Assembly (NCBI GenBank): GCA_050729515.1
Contig: JBOHLG010000002.1
Location: 124,001 to 188,000 of the forward strand
DNA length: 64,000 nt
Reading direction: 5' to 3'
Source: Acaudatibacter sp050729515
GTDB lineage: Bacteria; Pseudomonadota; Alphaproteobacteria; Caulobacterales; Caulobacteraceae
The notes below the pieces were generated by a model. The model saw only the letters and a program-made list of their open reading frames with translations. It did not search any database and was not told the DNA's origin. The position numbers and the translations under genes are program-made. Shown piece by piece: positions 1 through 8,836 of the stretch (position 1 is the first letter of the stretch; each line of letters begins with the position of its first letter).

Positions 1-753
1 CTCGACCCAGCGTTCTGCGTCGCGCTCGGCCCGCGCATTTACATGCAACGCCGCAGGAAGGCCGCACCCGAGGAATTCCGAATTGATCAGCGCAATCCGC
101 TTCATCGAGTGCAGATCGTCCCAGCGCGGCGCGTTGGCGAAGAGAGAGTAGTTTGGCGTCGTTACCAAGCTGACGTCGAGGGAGAGAAGCGCGGCGATAG
201 TCGACGCGCGCTCGGTACCGTACTTCCACCACCGCTCCAGCGGCGGATCCTGGTCTGTGCCCGTGAGGATGATGATAGTTTCGGCTGATAGCCTATATTC
301 GGCTCGTAACGCCGCCGCCGTCGCAAACTTCGGCACTCCCGTTTGCCGATGCAGCAGGCGATGCAGAGACAAGGCCACTGCCGCCCCGCCGTAGAGGCGC
401 TCCCGCCGGTTGCCGTGGAAGAGTAGCGGCACAACTTGCGGCAATGAGGGAGCAGCGAGGATCGGGGCGCGCGGCGTACTCGAAAGATCAAAGCCGCCGA
501 TCTCGCGAACTCGCTGGGTGAATTCCCGCGGCTTTTGGCGGCAGACTCTGGAGCAGCTAGCTGAGTGTCCGCAACAATTTGCCAAGCAGTCAAAGCCGGC
601 AGCCATCCTGTGAAGTCCGCCACAGGGCTCGTGCTGAGGACAGGTGAGGCAGCCGAGGGAGGGGGTTAGCTTTGACTCTTCCCAAAGACGTCTCTCGCGT
701 CGCCTGTTGCCAGCCTCAATCTCCGCCGAGCCGGATTGACCTGGCGTCAACAC
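1..753 (-). CDS. Cys-rich protein of unknown function, 3' end cut by the window edge
   Basis: The reading frame is open from a GTG at 751-753 down to base 1, giving 251 visible codons with no stop. The GTG is chosen because a perfect GGAGG (read on the minus strand from 761-765) sits 7 nt upstream. It overlaps the stop of the preceding gene at 747-749, which suggests translational coupling. Residues about 34-80 hold a cysteine cluster (LGCLTCPQHEPCGG, then FDCLANCCGHSASCSRVC) that looks like a metal or Fe-S site. The downstream part contains a TPNYSLF-x-NAP stretch, which faintly recalls the DUF4417 family; that resemblance is an inference. It is the last visible gene of the minus-strand cluster headed by the restriction-modification enzyme. 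No function can be assigned. Confidence 0.72.
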   Translation of the reverse strand, partial: MLTPGQSGSAEIEAGNRRRERRLWEESKLTPSLGCLTCPQHEPCGGLHRMAAGFDCLANCCGHSASCSRVCRQKPREFTQRVREIGGFDLSSTPRAPILAAPSLPQVVPLLFHGNRRERLYGGAAVALSLHRLLHRQTGVPKFATAAALRAEYRLSAETIIILTGTDQDPPLERWWKYGTERASTIAALLSLDVSLVTTPNYSLFANAPRWDDLHSMKRIALINSEFLGCGLPAALHVNARAERDAERWVE

Positions 754-1094
754 AACGTCACCTCCGCCACTGCCGAGAGCTCGTGGACTTGGCGAACGAT
801 CGCAGTCGCGATGCCACTTGATGCCTCGACAGCCTGATAGACGTCGGCCGGAGGCACTTCGAGGCGCGCAACGACTGCGAGTCCGCTTCGGAAAACCAAC
901 GCCTTGCTATCTACCTCGACGGTTAGCTCAGCTCCGACAGAAATCCCTGCCGGTCCTGCCAGATCAATTGGGAAGGTCGGACAGTCCTCAATCGGTGATC
1001 GGGTGAAGAGGTCGGCCGTCCCAAGACGGGCGCGCGCCAGGTCCAAGTGCTTTTCGAATGAACGACCAGCTCGGCTTATGAAATCGACGCCCAC
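747..1094 (-). CDS. small protein of unknown function in the RM/PLD cluster
   Basis: This is a 115-aa protein that starts at a GTG (1092-1094). The GTG lies 1 nt after the stop of the STAS-like gene (1096-1098), with a GGGAG ribosome-binding site a few bases upstream. Its end overlaps the start of the Cys-rich gene. The N-terminus (VGVDFISRAGRSFEKHLD) is charged and the rest mixes short beta-like and helical stretches, with a closing VTLC. I recognise no family. The tight coupling to both neighbours suggests that it belongs to the same functional unit. It carries no signal peptide or membrane segment. Confidence 0.7.
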   Translation of the reverse strand: MGVDFISRAGRSFEKHLDLARARLGTADLFTRSPIEDCPTFPIDLAGPAGISVGAELTVEVDSKALVFRSGLAVVARLEVPPADVYQAVEASSGIATAIVRQVHELSAVAEVTLC

Positions 1095-1095
1095 C

Positions 1096-1662
1096 TTAAA
1101 CTCCCGACAGCAAGGGCTTGTAGCGTTTGTTCCGGCCCTCGCTCAGTTCGACAACGAGGCTAGCGGCTGCCAGCGCGGCCAAACGGTTGTTCCACGCGGT
1201 CTGTTTGACGCCGTCGCTCTCACCGAACTCGCGCTGCAGCTGCGCTGCGTCCAACTCTTTGCGCTCCCCGACTAAATCTAGAATGCGCTGCTGCTTTGTT
1301 TCGAGGCGCCCTAACGTACGCACGTCGTTAGACGTACCCTCATCCGTGAGATCGCATGCGAGAATCGCGTCGCCACGCCCGCGAAGGAAATCATCGAGTT
1401 CCTCCTCCACGACGCCATGCACGTTCGCGACGACGGGATAGAAGTTCGAACGCCGCCCGCGCACTGCGTCGCGAAACCCAACGACGCTTTCGCGGAGGAA
1501 GCTTCCCGTCGCTACCACAACTCCCTCAAAATCGAGGAAGACTGGCTGGGGCGTCTCGGGCTCCCGCGCTGTCAACGCGAGCAATTTACTCAACAGTTCC
1601 CTCCCGTTGATTGCTCCAGCGCACATGTCCTGGCCGACTTGATCTGCGACTGAAATACGCAT
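1096..1662 (-). CDS. STAS-like (DUF4325-type) domain plus C-terminal winged helix
   Basis: The start is put at the ATG at 1660-1662 (MRISVADQ, 188 aa), preceded by GAGG with 9-nt spacing. The frame extends upstream, but that extension is Arg/Trp/Pro-rich and not protein-like. Residues about 15-95 read as a STAS-like DUF4325 domain (VFLDFEGVVVATGSFLRE, then NFYPVVANVHG). Residues about 120-185 form a winged-helix-like segment (ETKQQRILDLVGE, LDAAQLQREFGE, then WNNRLAALAAASLV). This suggests a sensor or regulator, possibly DNA-binding. It lies 154 bp downstream of the PLD gene and 1 nt upstream of the 115-aa gene. The domain calls are inferences from pattern only. The role could be transcriptional control of the restriction cluster or a structural part of it. 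Confidence 0.72.
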   Translation of the reverse strand: MRISVADQVGQDMCAGAINGRELLSKLLALTAREPETPQPVFLDFEGVVVATGSFLRESVVGFRDAVRGRRSNFYPVVANVHGVVEEELDDFLRGRGDAILACDLTDEGTSNDVRTLGRLETKQQRILDLVGERKELDAAQLQREFGESDGVKQTAWNNRLAALAAASLVVELSEGRNKRYKPLLSGV

Positions 1663-1816
1663 CGTCACCATCCTCACGACTCTATGGTGACGAAAGTGAC
1701 GGATTCTGGCCTGGCGGTCAAGATCTCTTCGTGCGGAGTTGCAACGAAGTAGGAGGACCCAGGAAGGAGGTCGTACCCAGCAGCGATGGTAATACGCTAG
1801 CGGCGGGGCGCCCTGC

Positions 1817-2917
1817 CTACTCCAAGCCCCACCGACGCGCTCCAGCCCTGGTTTGCTCCGTGCATTTGGCATCCAGGACCGACTTATAATTTGCGGGGTC
1901 CACCAGAGAGCACCGATATTGGCTCTTACCTGACCGGTCGAATATAAGCACCGCCGGCCGCGCTACCAATAAAATCGGCCTGAGGCGGACGCGATGCGTA
2001 TTGTTATCGAAGTGCGTAATGTGAGTTGAGATCGTAGGCCCCGAGTCAAACCTGAACTTGGCGAGCTGACTTTGATGGGGTCCCACCCCGAAGTACGCTG
2101 AAAGCGTTACTGTCGGCAGCTGGATCTGATACCCTTTGTAACCCTTCTGGCCGCCCGTCTCGTGGGGTAGTATTTGGAGGTAAAGGCGTTTCGGAAGATT
2201 TGTTTGCGGATCAAGTCCAGACAGCAGCTTCTTCTTTTTCGCCGGTTGCTTTAGGTCTAGAACCTTCGAGAACAACGGCTTTGTCGCTGCCTTTACCTTC
2301 GAGCTGACCGCAGGCTTGCCCGCCTTCACGCCGCGCTTCTCATTCTCCTTTTCAGAGCCGAGCGACTTCTCGGCGGTTAGCTTCCGGACGCGTTCCAGCG
2401 TCACGGTCGCGCTTTCAAGCTTTAGTGCGCCCCAGGCGTCTTCAAGTTCCTTCGCGAACGTCGCTGAGCGATCAACCTCGATCAAGGCTGCCGCTTCGAA
2501 GTTCCGCGCGAATCCGCCGCCGGTAAGGTTCGCCGAGCCAACGACTGCGATGACGCGATCAGAGAATTTGAACTCGAAAAACTTCGGATGAAATGTGGCG
2601 TTCGAATATTTGTCCTCAATAAGACCCGCGTAAGAGTGACCCTTATAAAGTTCCCTGAGATATAGGGAATACAAGAAGCTGTCTGGGGTCGTGACGCCAT
2701 TATCGACCCCGTAGATGCACTGGAACTCACCACCGCTCGCCAGGAATCTCTCCAAATTGTCCGAGACTAATCCGAGCCCGTCCCACCGCGCGTACGCCAC
2801 AGCGACGCGAAACCGCTTCAAGCCCCCTGTCTTGAGGAGCGCGTTGATGCGATCACAGACGTAGCCTGAACCGCCAGTGGTCTGCTGAATTAGCGATGCG
2901 GTAGGCGCGGCGGTCAT
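1817..2917 (-). CDS. PLD-superfamily nuclease (NgoFVII/BfiI-like)
   Basis: This is a 366-aa protein. The N-terminal half carries one HKD-type phospholipase D motif: H110-x-K112 in FHPKFFEFKF, followed by GSANLTGGG at about 127-135 with the conserved Asn. A single HKD motif is usual for PLD-type nucleases that work as dimers, such as BfiI, Nuc and NgoFVII. The middle (about 165-235) is Lys-rich and linker-like. The C-terminal half has GYQIQLPT, which would fit a DNA-recognition module; that part is inference. Its start overlaps the stop of the upstream methylase-nuclease gene by 4 nt, so the two are co-translated. The role is probably cleavage of DNA, with a partner or effector function in the defence cluster. 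Confidence 0.85.
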   Translation of the reverse strand: MTAAPTASLIQQTTGGSGYVCDRINALLKTGGLKRFRVAVAYARWDGLGLVSDNLERFLASGGEFQCIYGVDNGVTTPDSFLYSLYLRELYKGHSYAGLIEDKYSNATFHPKFFEFKFSDRVIAVVGSANLTGGGFARNFEAAALIEVDRSATFAKELEDAWGALKLESATVTLERVRKLTAEKSLGSEKENEKRGVKAGKPAVSSKVKAATKPLFSKVLDLKQPAKKKKLLSGLDPQTNLPKRLYLQILPHETGGQKGYKGYQIQLPTVTLSAYFGVGPHQSQLAKFRFDSGPTISTHITHFDNNTHRVRLRPILLVARPAVLIFDRSGKSQYRCSLVDPANYKSVLDAKCTEQTRAGARRWGLE

Positions 2918-5900
2918 TGGGACTGCAGACGGATATCGGCGTCAGGATCGCCGGCTTCCAAGGCATTCAGCCAAGCCAAGCAGAGATCCCGAGATTGGTA
3001 ACGCCCGAAACGGCTGAGCTCATGGCGCTCCAAGATCGGAAACGTCGAATAGATGTATCGAACTTGCTCGCGATCCGTGATGCCGTACAGGTGGAAGAAA
3101 ATGGCGTCCAGTTTTGCGCGCAACGATGCGCGCCTTCCGTTGTCCCAGGTGAACGCGGGCTTCACCTCCTTGTTTCCCCTTACGTATCCCATGTCACGAG
3201 CGAAAGGCTGCATGTCGGTGGAGGTGTACGTAAGTTCGAGCGCGGCTTCACTGACAATGGTCTCGGCGCTCTTCGACCCGAACACGCAATTCACGTAAGA
3301 GGCTCGCGGAACTACGGGGAGTTGCTCCAGGATGAACAGATTTAGTGTCTGGCCCTGGACCTTTTGGCGTGTCACATAGTCGAAGACGATGCTGTTGAAG
3401 TTGGCGCACAGGAGCTGCTCTCCGCAGTGACCCTCCTCCGGTACGAGCAGGGGCAGCTTGTTGCCAAAGCCAACGGTAGGAAACAGTGCGGCTATAAACG
3501 TGCGCTCGTTTGTCGGTGCCGTAATCTCTTTGAACCCAAGCACCCATCCGAGGTTCTGCGACCACCGGCACTTTTTCTCCTCAACCCAATATTGAGGTTC
3601 CGGCAGCCAGTCGGGATCGGCATGTTGGCCCGCAGTTGACGGTTGAGGCTGGGCCGGCCTGTGTTGGTTCGTCAGATTCACAATCACGCTTGCGGCGCGG
3701 TGATCGAAAGCTTGCGCCATCTTCCCCTCGTAGAGAGGAACCCAAATTCCGGACGGGGCTTTCCAACGCTTGCCATCAATGGCGTAAGCGTGCTCCCGCT
3801 CCTCGAGTTCAAGCTTTGTGCGAAATTCGGCCGAATCATTAGTCATGTGGAACATGGTTGCATAGCGGAGCGGCCAAGCGCGCCGCTCAGATCTGCCATT
3901 GCGCTCGACGAAGACCGGCAGCCGCCCGTAGACCGCCGTCGTTAAATCCGCGTCGCGCCTGCTACGAAAGACCGGGGCGGTACCAGTGTTGGGATTCACG
4001 CGAGAGAAATCTTCGGCAGAAAACGGAAATCGACGCTCGGGGTTGTTGAGCTCCCCAACATCTTGGAGGAAGAACGCGCATTCCGCGGGCTTGGCGAAAG
4101 GGGTCGGGCTCATCACGAACACACAGAATTTGAACCTAGAATCAACATCGGGAAAGAACGGCTGTTCGCCGTATCGAGTACGCCGGTTCTCGAAGTCGTA
4201 GAGCGCTTTCAGCCGACCGCTTGTCGAGACGGCCTTAAAGAAGATCGCTGCAGTTTTATCCGACCCGATTCCGGATGGAGTCAGCAGACCCACGACGCCG
4301 GTCTTCTTTACGATTGTCGCCGCCCGCTCCACGAACAGCGAGTAGAGGTTGACGTCTCCGCCCGAGAGCAAAGGGTAATCGCCCCCCGTACGAGCCATTC
4401 GAGTAGCTGCGTCAGCTCGCGATTCGGCAACTGCGTAATCTGCGGCGAGCGGAGCGTCAGACGTCAGAAGGGAGACGATCATTCGCGTTCTGTCGGAAGC
4501 GCGCTGTGCCAAAGCGATCTCGCGCCGCCTCGCCGCAAACCACTCTACCTGTTGCAGTTTGATACGGTCCCACGGTGGATTGCCAATCACTGCGTCAAAG
4601 CCGCCCGTCAGGCCTTCGCTGGTCCATTCGGACCACACCCCTGGGAAAGCGACTTGCCAGTTCAGAAATCTTTCTTCTCGCACAAGCCCCCGAGCTTTGC
4701 TGAGAATGTCCCTGAAGCTCCTAGCGTCTGTTGTCTCCGGTTCGCCCGTCAGGGCCGCGCCGAGAGCGATTTGAACCGGATCTCCGAACCGACCATCGAG
4801 AAATGCGGCGAGCGCTGCCTTCTCCTCCTTGCTTCGGAGATCGAGCCAGTCAAAAGCGTGGTTCAAAGCCAGGAACGCATTGAGTGGTGCCGTCATCTCC
4901 TGAACCTCTGTGAACACCTCTCCCGAACGGTGAGCTTCTGTAATCTCGGCGTCCGTTAGACCCTCGATGATCTGCATAGGTGCCGCCGCGCGCAAAGCGC
5001 GGTTGAGCGGACTGTGCAAGAAGAGCGAGCGCCCAACGGCCAAGTCGACGCTAGGCTTGACCCACGACCCGAAAAGGCTGTCGCCGCACCGCAGGTGGTG
5101 ATCTAGGAAGCTCAGCGGCGCGCCCACCGTGAACGTATGTAGCCATAACGCCACCTTTGCGAGTTCGACGGCCATTGGATTCTTGTCGACGCCATAGACG
5201 CAGCGCTTCAGGACCATGCGTCGAATGATGTGTCGGTCGTCAAGTTGACTCGCGTCAACCGTCCAACCGCGCACTTCGGCATTGCCCAAAATTGTTCGTC
5301 GGATGGTGTCGATCCGATCGCCAAGCGGCGAAACGTAGTCAGCCCAAGTCACTAAGGCTTCGGCCTCAGCCATCGCCGTGATGACTTGATCCGCGAGGTA
5401 ATCGACCAAGCTCACCAGGAAATGGCCTGAGCCCATTGCGGGATCGCAGACCTTCAGCTCAAGTAATCTCTCTGCAGGATCGAGTCGCTTCAGCGCGCCA
5501 ATCCGCATGTCTTCGGGCTGCTCTGCGCCGTCGAGCTCTTCGACCTTCTCGGCGAAAGCTGCTAGGCGCTGTTCAACTAACGGCTCGATCGTCTCGCCAA
5601 CGATTAGCGACACTAACTCATCCGGCGTGTAGTAGCTGCCTGAACTCCTCCTCGCGAAAGTGTTGGGCTGGATGATGACCAGCCCGTCCACGCGCTTTAC
5701 TTCGTGTTCTAGCAGACGTTCGTAGATAGAACCTAATTGCTGCACCGTTAGATCTCTGTAATTGATATATTTTCGACCTTCCGGGGTGTGCTCGAATGAA
5801 AGCGTATCGACGACGTCCGCCATCAGGGCGTCGTTAAGCTTGACGTTCGCGAGCAACGGAGTGCGCGCAGGATCGAAAAGGCCCCCGTTGTATGGTGGCA

Positions 5901-7053
5901 GGCCTATGGAACTGTCGCCGCCGTCGATAGCTCGGCAAAGGTCGTCGATCGCCGACCAGTAGCGGGCGGCTGTCGCTGAGAAAACATCTCCGTTGTCCTT
6001 TCGCGTCGCCACGTCGCCTCGCACGCGATCACGGAGTCCGTAGTGGTCGTAACGGCTGTCGCGAACGGGCAGTAGGTTGCGGTCTTCTGCGTACAGAATG
6101 AACAGAAGGCGATATAAGAGCACCAGCGCCGCCTCTCTCACCTCTTGAAGATTCGCCTCGGGTGCCGCGTCAGCGATGCCGCGCACGATCGCCGGAAACA
6201 CCTGACCGAACACGAGATTCGAGAGGTTCCTTGCGACCCTTTCCTCGTAAAACGAACCTTCTGCGAGGGCGCGCTGGTGAAATGTTCGCGCATCCGCTGC
6301 TGCAGGAACAAAGGCTTCCTTCCGGAAGACGAGGACGAAGATCTTAAGCCAATGAAGCGCCCCGCCTTCCGATAGCTCAAACAAATCGCGCTGATGTCCA
6401 TGAAGGCCGAGCAGCACGCCGAGATCTAGCTCGAAGAACTCTTCCGCCACGGACCGGGCTCCTTGATAGTAGAGCCGCCACTTTGCACCATTGGTCAGTA
6501 TTCCCCATCGGAGCTGGCCTGTGGTTAGATCGTCAACGCGACGTAGGTAGCGCAACATCTGCGTTGACGGTGCCGTCTCTTCGCCACGCCTACCGGAGCG
6601 CCGATCTAGCGGCCTGCTCCAGCGTTTCGACTCCACAACCGCCAATCCGAATTCGTATCGACGCCACTCTTCGCGTTGGTTGTTAGCCCGCGCTTTCGCG
6701 GCGTCGTCCTGAAACAAGAGCCCGTCGGGAACGTCGTCCCGACCTTTAGGCGCAAGGTTCTGCTGTCGGAGGCTTGCTGACCACCCCAGGCGCGAGAGGA
6801 TCGGCCAAATGAGATCATCCTCGGTTTGGCTCTCGTTTGGCGTCTGATTCGTAGGGAACCGATTGAAAATAGCTAAAACGTCACTGCGGAACTGACAAAC
6901 TTCGGAGGTTGTTAGATCAGACCAATCATCCAAATCCTCTATTGAAGTTTCAAGGAAATCTCCCGCGAGAAGACTTCCATTAAATACAGGCCCGTTGACG
7001 GCGCTCAGGTTTGACGGCTCACCTAGTGCAATACGGTTTGCGTGTGTCGCCAT
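2914..7053 (-). CDS. single-chain type IIG-like restriction-modification enzyme (N6-adenine methylase with PD-(D/E)xK nuclease)
   Basis: This is a 1379-aa protein. The N-terminus has a plausible PD-(D/E)xK nuclease site: P109-D110 in VPDGLLF, then E141-x-K143 in VVESKRW. The central methylase has SAM motif I DPAMGSGHF at 537-545 and the catalytic NPPW of gamma-class N6-adenine methylases at 825-828 (AVIGNPPWDRI). SGSYYTPDEL at about 471-480 is the helical lead-in typical of Eco57I-like enzymes. The last 400 residues probably include the target-recognition domain. It should methylate its own site and cut unmodified DNA in one polypeptide. It is the first gene of the minus-strand cluster and overlaps the PLD gene. 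DrmMI (DISARM) and PglX (BREX) are alternatives, but their partner genes are not visible. Base composition is lower in GC than in genes after 7455, which suggests transfer. Confidence 0.88.
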   Translation of the reverse strand: MATHANRIALGEPSNLSAVNGPVFNGSLLAGDFLETSIEDLDDWSDLTTSEVCQFRSDVLAIFNRFPTNQTPNESQTEDDLIWPILSRLGWSASLRQQNLAPKGRDDVPDGLLFQDDAAKARANNQREEWRRYEFGLAVVESKRWSRPLDRRSGRRGEETAPSTQMLRYLRRVDDLTTGQLRWGILTNGAKWRLYYQGARSVAEEFFELDLGVLLGLHGHQRDLFELSEGGALHWLKIFVLVFRKEAFVPAAADARTFHQRALAEGSFYEERVARNLSNLVFGQVFPAIVRGIADAAPEANLQEVREAALVLLYRLLFILYAEDRNLLPVRDSRYDHYGLRDRVRGDVATRKDNGDVFSATAARYWSAIDDLCRAIDGGDSSIGLPPYNGGLFDPARTPLLANVKLNDALMADVVDTLSFEHTPEGRKYINYRDLTVQQLGSIYERLLEHEVKRVDGLVIIQPNTFARRSSGSYYTPDELVSLIVGETIEPLVEQRLAAFAEKVEELDGAEQPEDMRIGALKRLDPAERLLELKVCDPAMGSGHFLVSLVDYLADQVITAMAEAEALVTWADYVSPLGDRIDTIRRTILGNAEVRGWTVDASQLDDRHIIRRMVLKRCVYGVDKNPMAVELAKVALWLHTFTVGAPLSFLDHHLRCGDSLFGSWVKPSVDLAVGRSLFLHSPLNRALRAAAPMQIIEGLTDAEITEAHRSGEVFTEVQEMTAPLNAFLALNHAFDWLDLRSKEEKAALAAFLDGRFGDPVQIALGAALTGEPETTDARSFRDILSKARGLVREERFLNWQVAFPGVWSEWTSEGLTGGFDAVIGNPPWDRIKLQQVEWFAARRREIALAQRASDRTRMIVSLLTSDAPLAADYAVAESRADAATRMARTGGDYPLLSGGDVNLYSLFVERAATIVKKTGVVGLLTPSGIGSDKTAAIFFKAVSTSGRLKALYDFENRRTRYGEQPFFPDVDSRFKFCVFVMSPTPFAKPAECAFFLQDVGELNNPERRFPFSAEDFSRVNPNTGTAPVFRSRRDADLTTAVYGRLPVFVERNGRSERRAWPLRYATMFHMTNDSAEFRTKLELEEREHAYAIDGKRWKAPSGIWVPLYEGKMAQAFDHRAASVIVNLTNQHRPAQPQPSTAGQHADPDWLPEPQYWVEEKKCRWSQNLGWVLGFKEITAPTNERTFIAALFPTVGFGNKLPLLVPEEGHCGEQLLCANFNSIVFDYVTRQKVQGQTLNLFILEQLPVVPRASYVNCVFGSKSAETIVSEAALELTYTSTDMQPFARDMGYVRGNKEVKPAFTWDNGRRASLRAKLDAIFFHLYGITDREQVRYIYSTFPILERHELSRFGRYQSRDLCLAWLNALEAGDPDADIRLQSQ

Positions 7054-7454
7054 TGGCCCTCAGAGCGTATAGTTACTTTGTGTCTAGTCTCTTGGGGGAA
7101 GAGTAGCTTCCGCGCCGAGTCTCGTCTACGCCGGATTCAGCCGCAATGGGCGGTGAAAAGGGGCCAGGGACGGCCACGGATCACCACAGCCAAGCTCAGA
7201 GCGGCGTAGGAGACGCGCTCAGCGCGCCGTTTCGCGTGGCGCAGCTGCACAAGCGCAGTGCGGGAGTGAACCGCCTCGAATCTAGGCGTCCTTGGCTGGA
7301 CCTGTTCGCCGCTAAGGGGTCTTCGTTGGATGCCGCGGGAGGAAGTCGGTAACTGGCTTTCAGAGACTGATCATGTGGCAAGTCATCGGCGCGAGGGTCC
7401 CGGACCAGCATCTCCCGCCTTGGTTCGCGCCACCCAAATTCGTCGGCAGTGGTT
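7054..7454. other. intergenic region between the restriction cluster and the catabolic cluster
   Basis: These 400 bases separate the start of the restriction-modification gene from the end of the luciferase-like gene. I see no convincing gene, tRNA, integrase or insertion sequence in them. The promoter of the minus-strand cluster should lie at the left end. GC content rises across the interval, so it is a plausible right boundary for the acquired island. Confidence 0.4.
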
Positions 7455-8654
7455 CTATGCCTTAGCTGGAACCGGTTCCGGCGCGGCGCCGACGAGATGG
7501 CGTCCGGTCAGCTCGATGCTGCGCAAGATGGCGTCGGGCTCCAGGAAGCCGAACTGCATCAGGCACATCATGCGTTCCACCCCGATCGAGGAAAAGCCGC
7601 GGATCCTTCGGGCGCAATGATCCGGATCGCCGATCACCACGCAGTCGAGGGCCTCGAGAACCTCGTGGGCTTCTTCGGGCGCGATCGTCTCGCCCACCGC
7701 CATCCGCTTGAGCAGGATGAGCGGCGCCGGATCGTCGGGCTCGATCCGCGTTTCGTTCGGATCGAGGGTGGCGACCGCGGCGGTGTCGCGCGCCGAATTG
7801 GGATGGAGGCCCGCCTTGATCATGTCGTACCAGATGCGGCGAGGCACCTTGAACGTCTCGGCGGCGGCGTTGACGTACCAGAGGGCGGAGAGGGCGGCGC
7901 GATTGCGGATCGCCGCCTCGCGGCTCTCGGCGACATGCACGAAGGTGAAGGCGCCCTTGCCGGGATTGACGAAGGCGCCGGCCGGCGCACGGCATTGGGC
8001 CAGGCCCCCGTCGTGTTCGCGCATCATCTGACCCAGGAACCGGATCGGGGAAAGCAGGGTCGTTCCAAGCGCGCCCACGCCCAGTTCCCCGGCCATCCGA
8101 AAGCTTTCCGGCGAACCGCAGGTCTGCCAGAGGCGCGGATGGGGCTTCTGCAGAGGCCTGGGCGTCACCGCCCGCGGCGGCAGACGATAGCCGGCAGTGG
8201 AAGAAGCGAATTCCTCGTCCGACCACATTTTGGGGATCATCCGCATCGCCTCGGCAACCTCGTTGCGGGCGGTCTCCGCGTTCACCCCGAACGTCTCCCA
8301 TTCCTTGCCGCCGGACTTGGCGAGGCCCAATTCCAGCCGACCGCCCGAGAGGATGTCCAGGGTCGCGGCGCGCTCGGCCACCCGCAGGGGATTGTTGATG
8401 AGGAAGGGGGCGAGGACGCCGGCGTGTCCGACCCGAAGCTTCGTCGTCGCCATGGCGATGGCGGTGAGCACCATGGCCGGGGCCGAGGAGTGACTGAAAT
8501 TGGGGGCGCCGTGATGCTCGACCTGCCACCAGATCTCGAAGCCGGCGGCCTCGGCGGCCTTGGCCTGGGCGATGACCTCGGCGAAGAGGCTCGCCTCGTC
8601 GGAGCCGTTCCACGGCGGCGCCCGCTGGATTTCGCAGAAGATGTCGAATTTCAT
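7455..8654 (-). CDS. luciferase-like flavin-dependent monooxygenase (LLM class)
   Basis: This is a 399-aa protein that starts at the ATG at 8652-8654 (MKFDIFCE). The upstream extension crosses the operator region and is not coding. It shows bacterial luciferase-type TIM-barrel features: FEIWWQVEHHG near residue 40 (the EHH motif), TTKLRVGHAGVLAPF, ERAATLDILSGGRLELGLA, and GVERMMCLMQFG near the C-terminus. The family uses reduced FMN or F420 to oxidise organic substrates. The substrate here is unknown. It diverges from a TetR regulator, with two palindromic operators between the two starts. With the TonB receptor, VOC and cyclase genes it probably forms a catabolic or detoxification set. Confidence 0.88.
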   Translation of the reverse strand: MKFDIFCEIQRAPPWNGSDEASLFAEVIAQAKAAEAAGFEIWWQVEHHGAPNFSHSSAPAMVLTAIAMATTKLRVGHAGVLAPFLINNPLRVAERAATLDILSGGRLELGLAKSGGKEWETFGVNAETARNEVAEAMRMIPKMWSDEEFASSTAGYRLPPRAVTPRPLQKPHPRLWQTCGSPESFRMAGELGVGALGTTLLSPIRFLGQMMREHDGGLAQCRAPAGAFVNPGKGAFTFVHVAESREAAIRNRAALSALWYVNAAAETFKVPRRIWYDMIKAGLHPNSARDTAAVATLDPNETRIEPDDPAPLILLKRMAVGETIAPEEAHEVLEALDCVVIGDPDHCARRIRGFSSIGVERMMCLMQFGFLEPDAILRSIELTGRHLVGAAPEPVPAKA

Positions 8655-8697
8655 CGGCCGGCTCCCTGGCTCAGACCCTCGCCCAAGGCCGCTCTTA

Positions 8698-8715
8698 ACA
8701 TAACTCGCGTTCTGT
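8698..8715. promoter_or_regulatory. probable TetR operator, imperfect copy
   Basis: The sequence ACATAAC-TCGC-GTTCTGT matches the perfect palindrome 30 bp away at 13 of the 14 arm positions. It lies in the divergent promoter region, nearer the luciferase-like gene. The spacing of about three helical turns would put two dimers on the same DNA face. Confidence 0.7.
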
Positions 8716-8727
8716 AAAATAGGGAAA

Positions 8728-8745
8728 ACATAACGATCGTTATGT
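8728..8745. promoter_or_regulatory. probable TetR operator, perfect 18-bp palindrome
   Basis: ACATAACGATCGTTATGT is a perfect inverted repeat between the luciferase-like gene and the TetR gene. It is the natural operator for the adjacent TetR regulator, through which that regulator would control both itself and the monooxygenase. Confidence 0.8.
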
Positions 8746-8836
8746 ATCGAGCCGTCGGCGCGGCGGGCTTGCCGGCGACGCGGCGATGGCGCAATCACGC
8801 TCCGGGACCTGGCCTGCGCCGCGGGGAGGCGAGCCG

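Noticed and set aside
1663..1872. Longer N-terminus of the STAS-like protein, overlapping the PLD gene
   Set aside because: The extension is rich in Arg, Trp and Pro and is not protein-like. The ATG at 1660-1662 has a good ribosome-binding site.
1817..7053. DISARM or BREX system
   Set aside because: A methylase and a PLD protein are present, but no DrmA helicase, DrmB (DUF1998), PglZ, BrxC or BrxL gene is visible. The methylase also carries its own PD-ExK motif.
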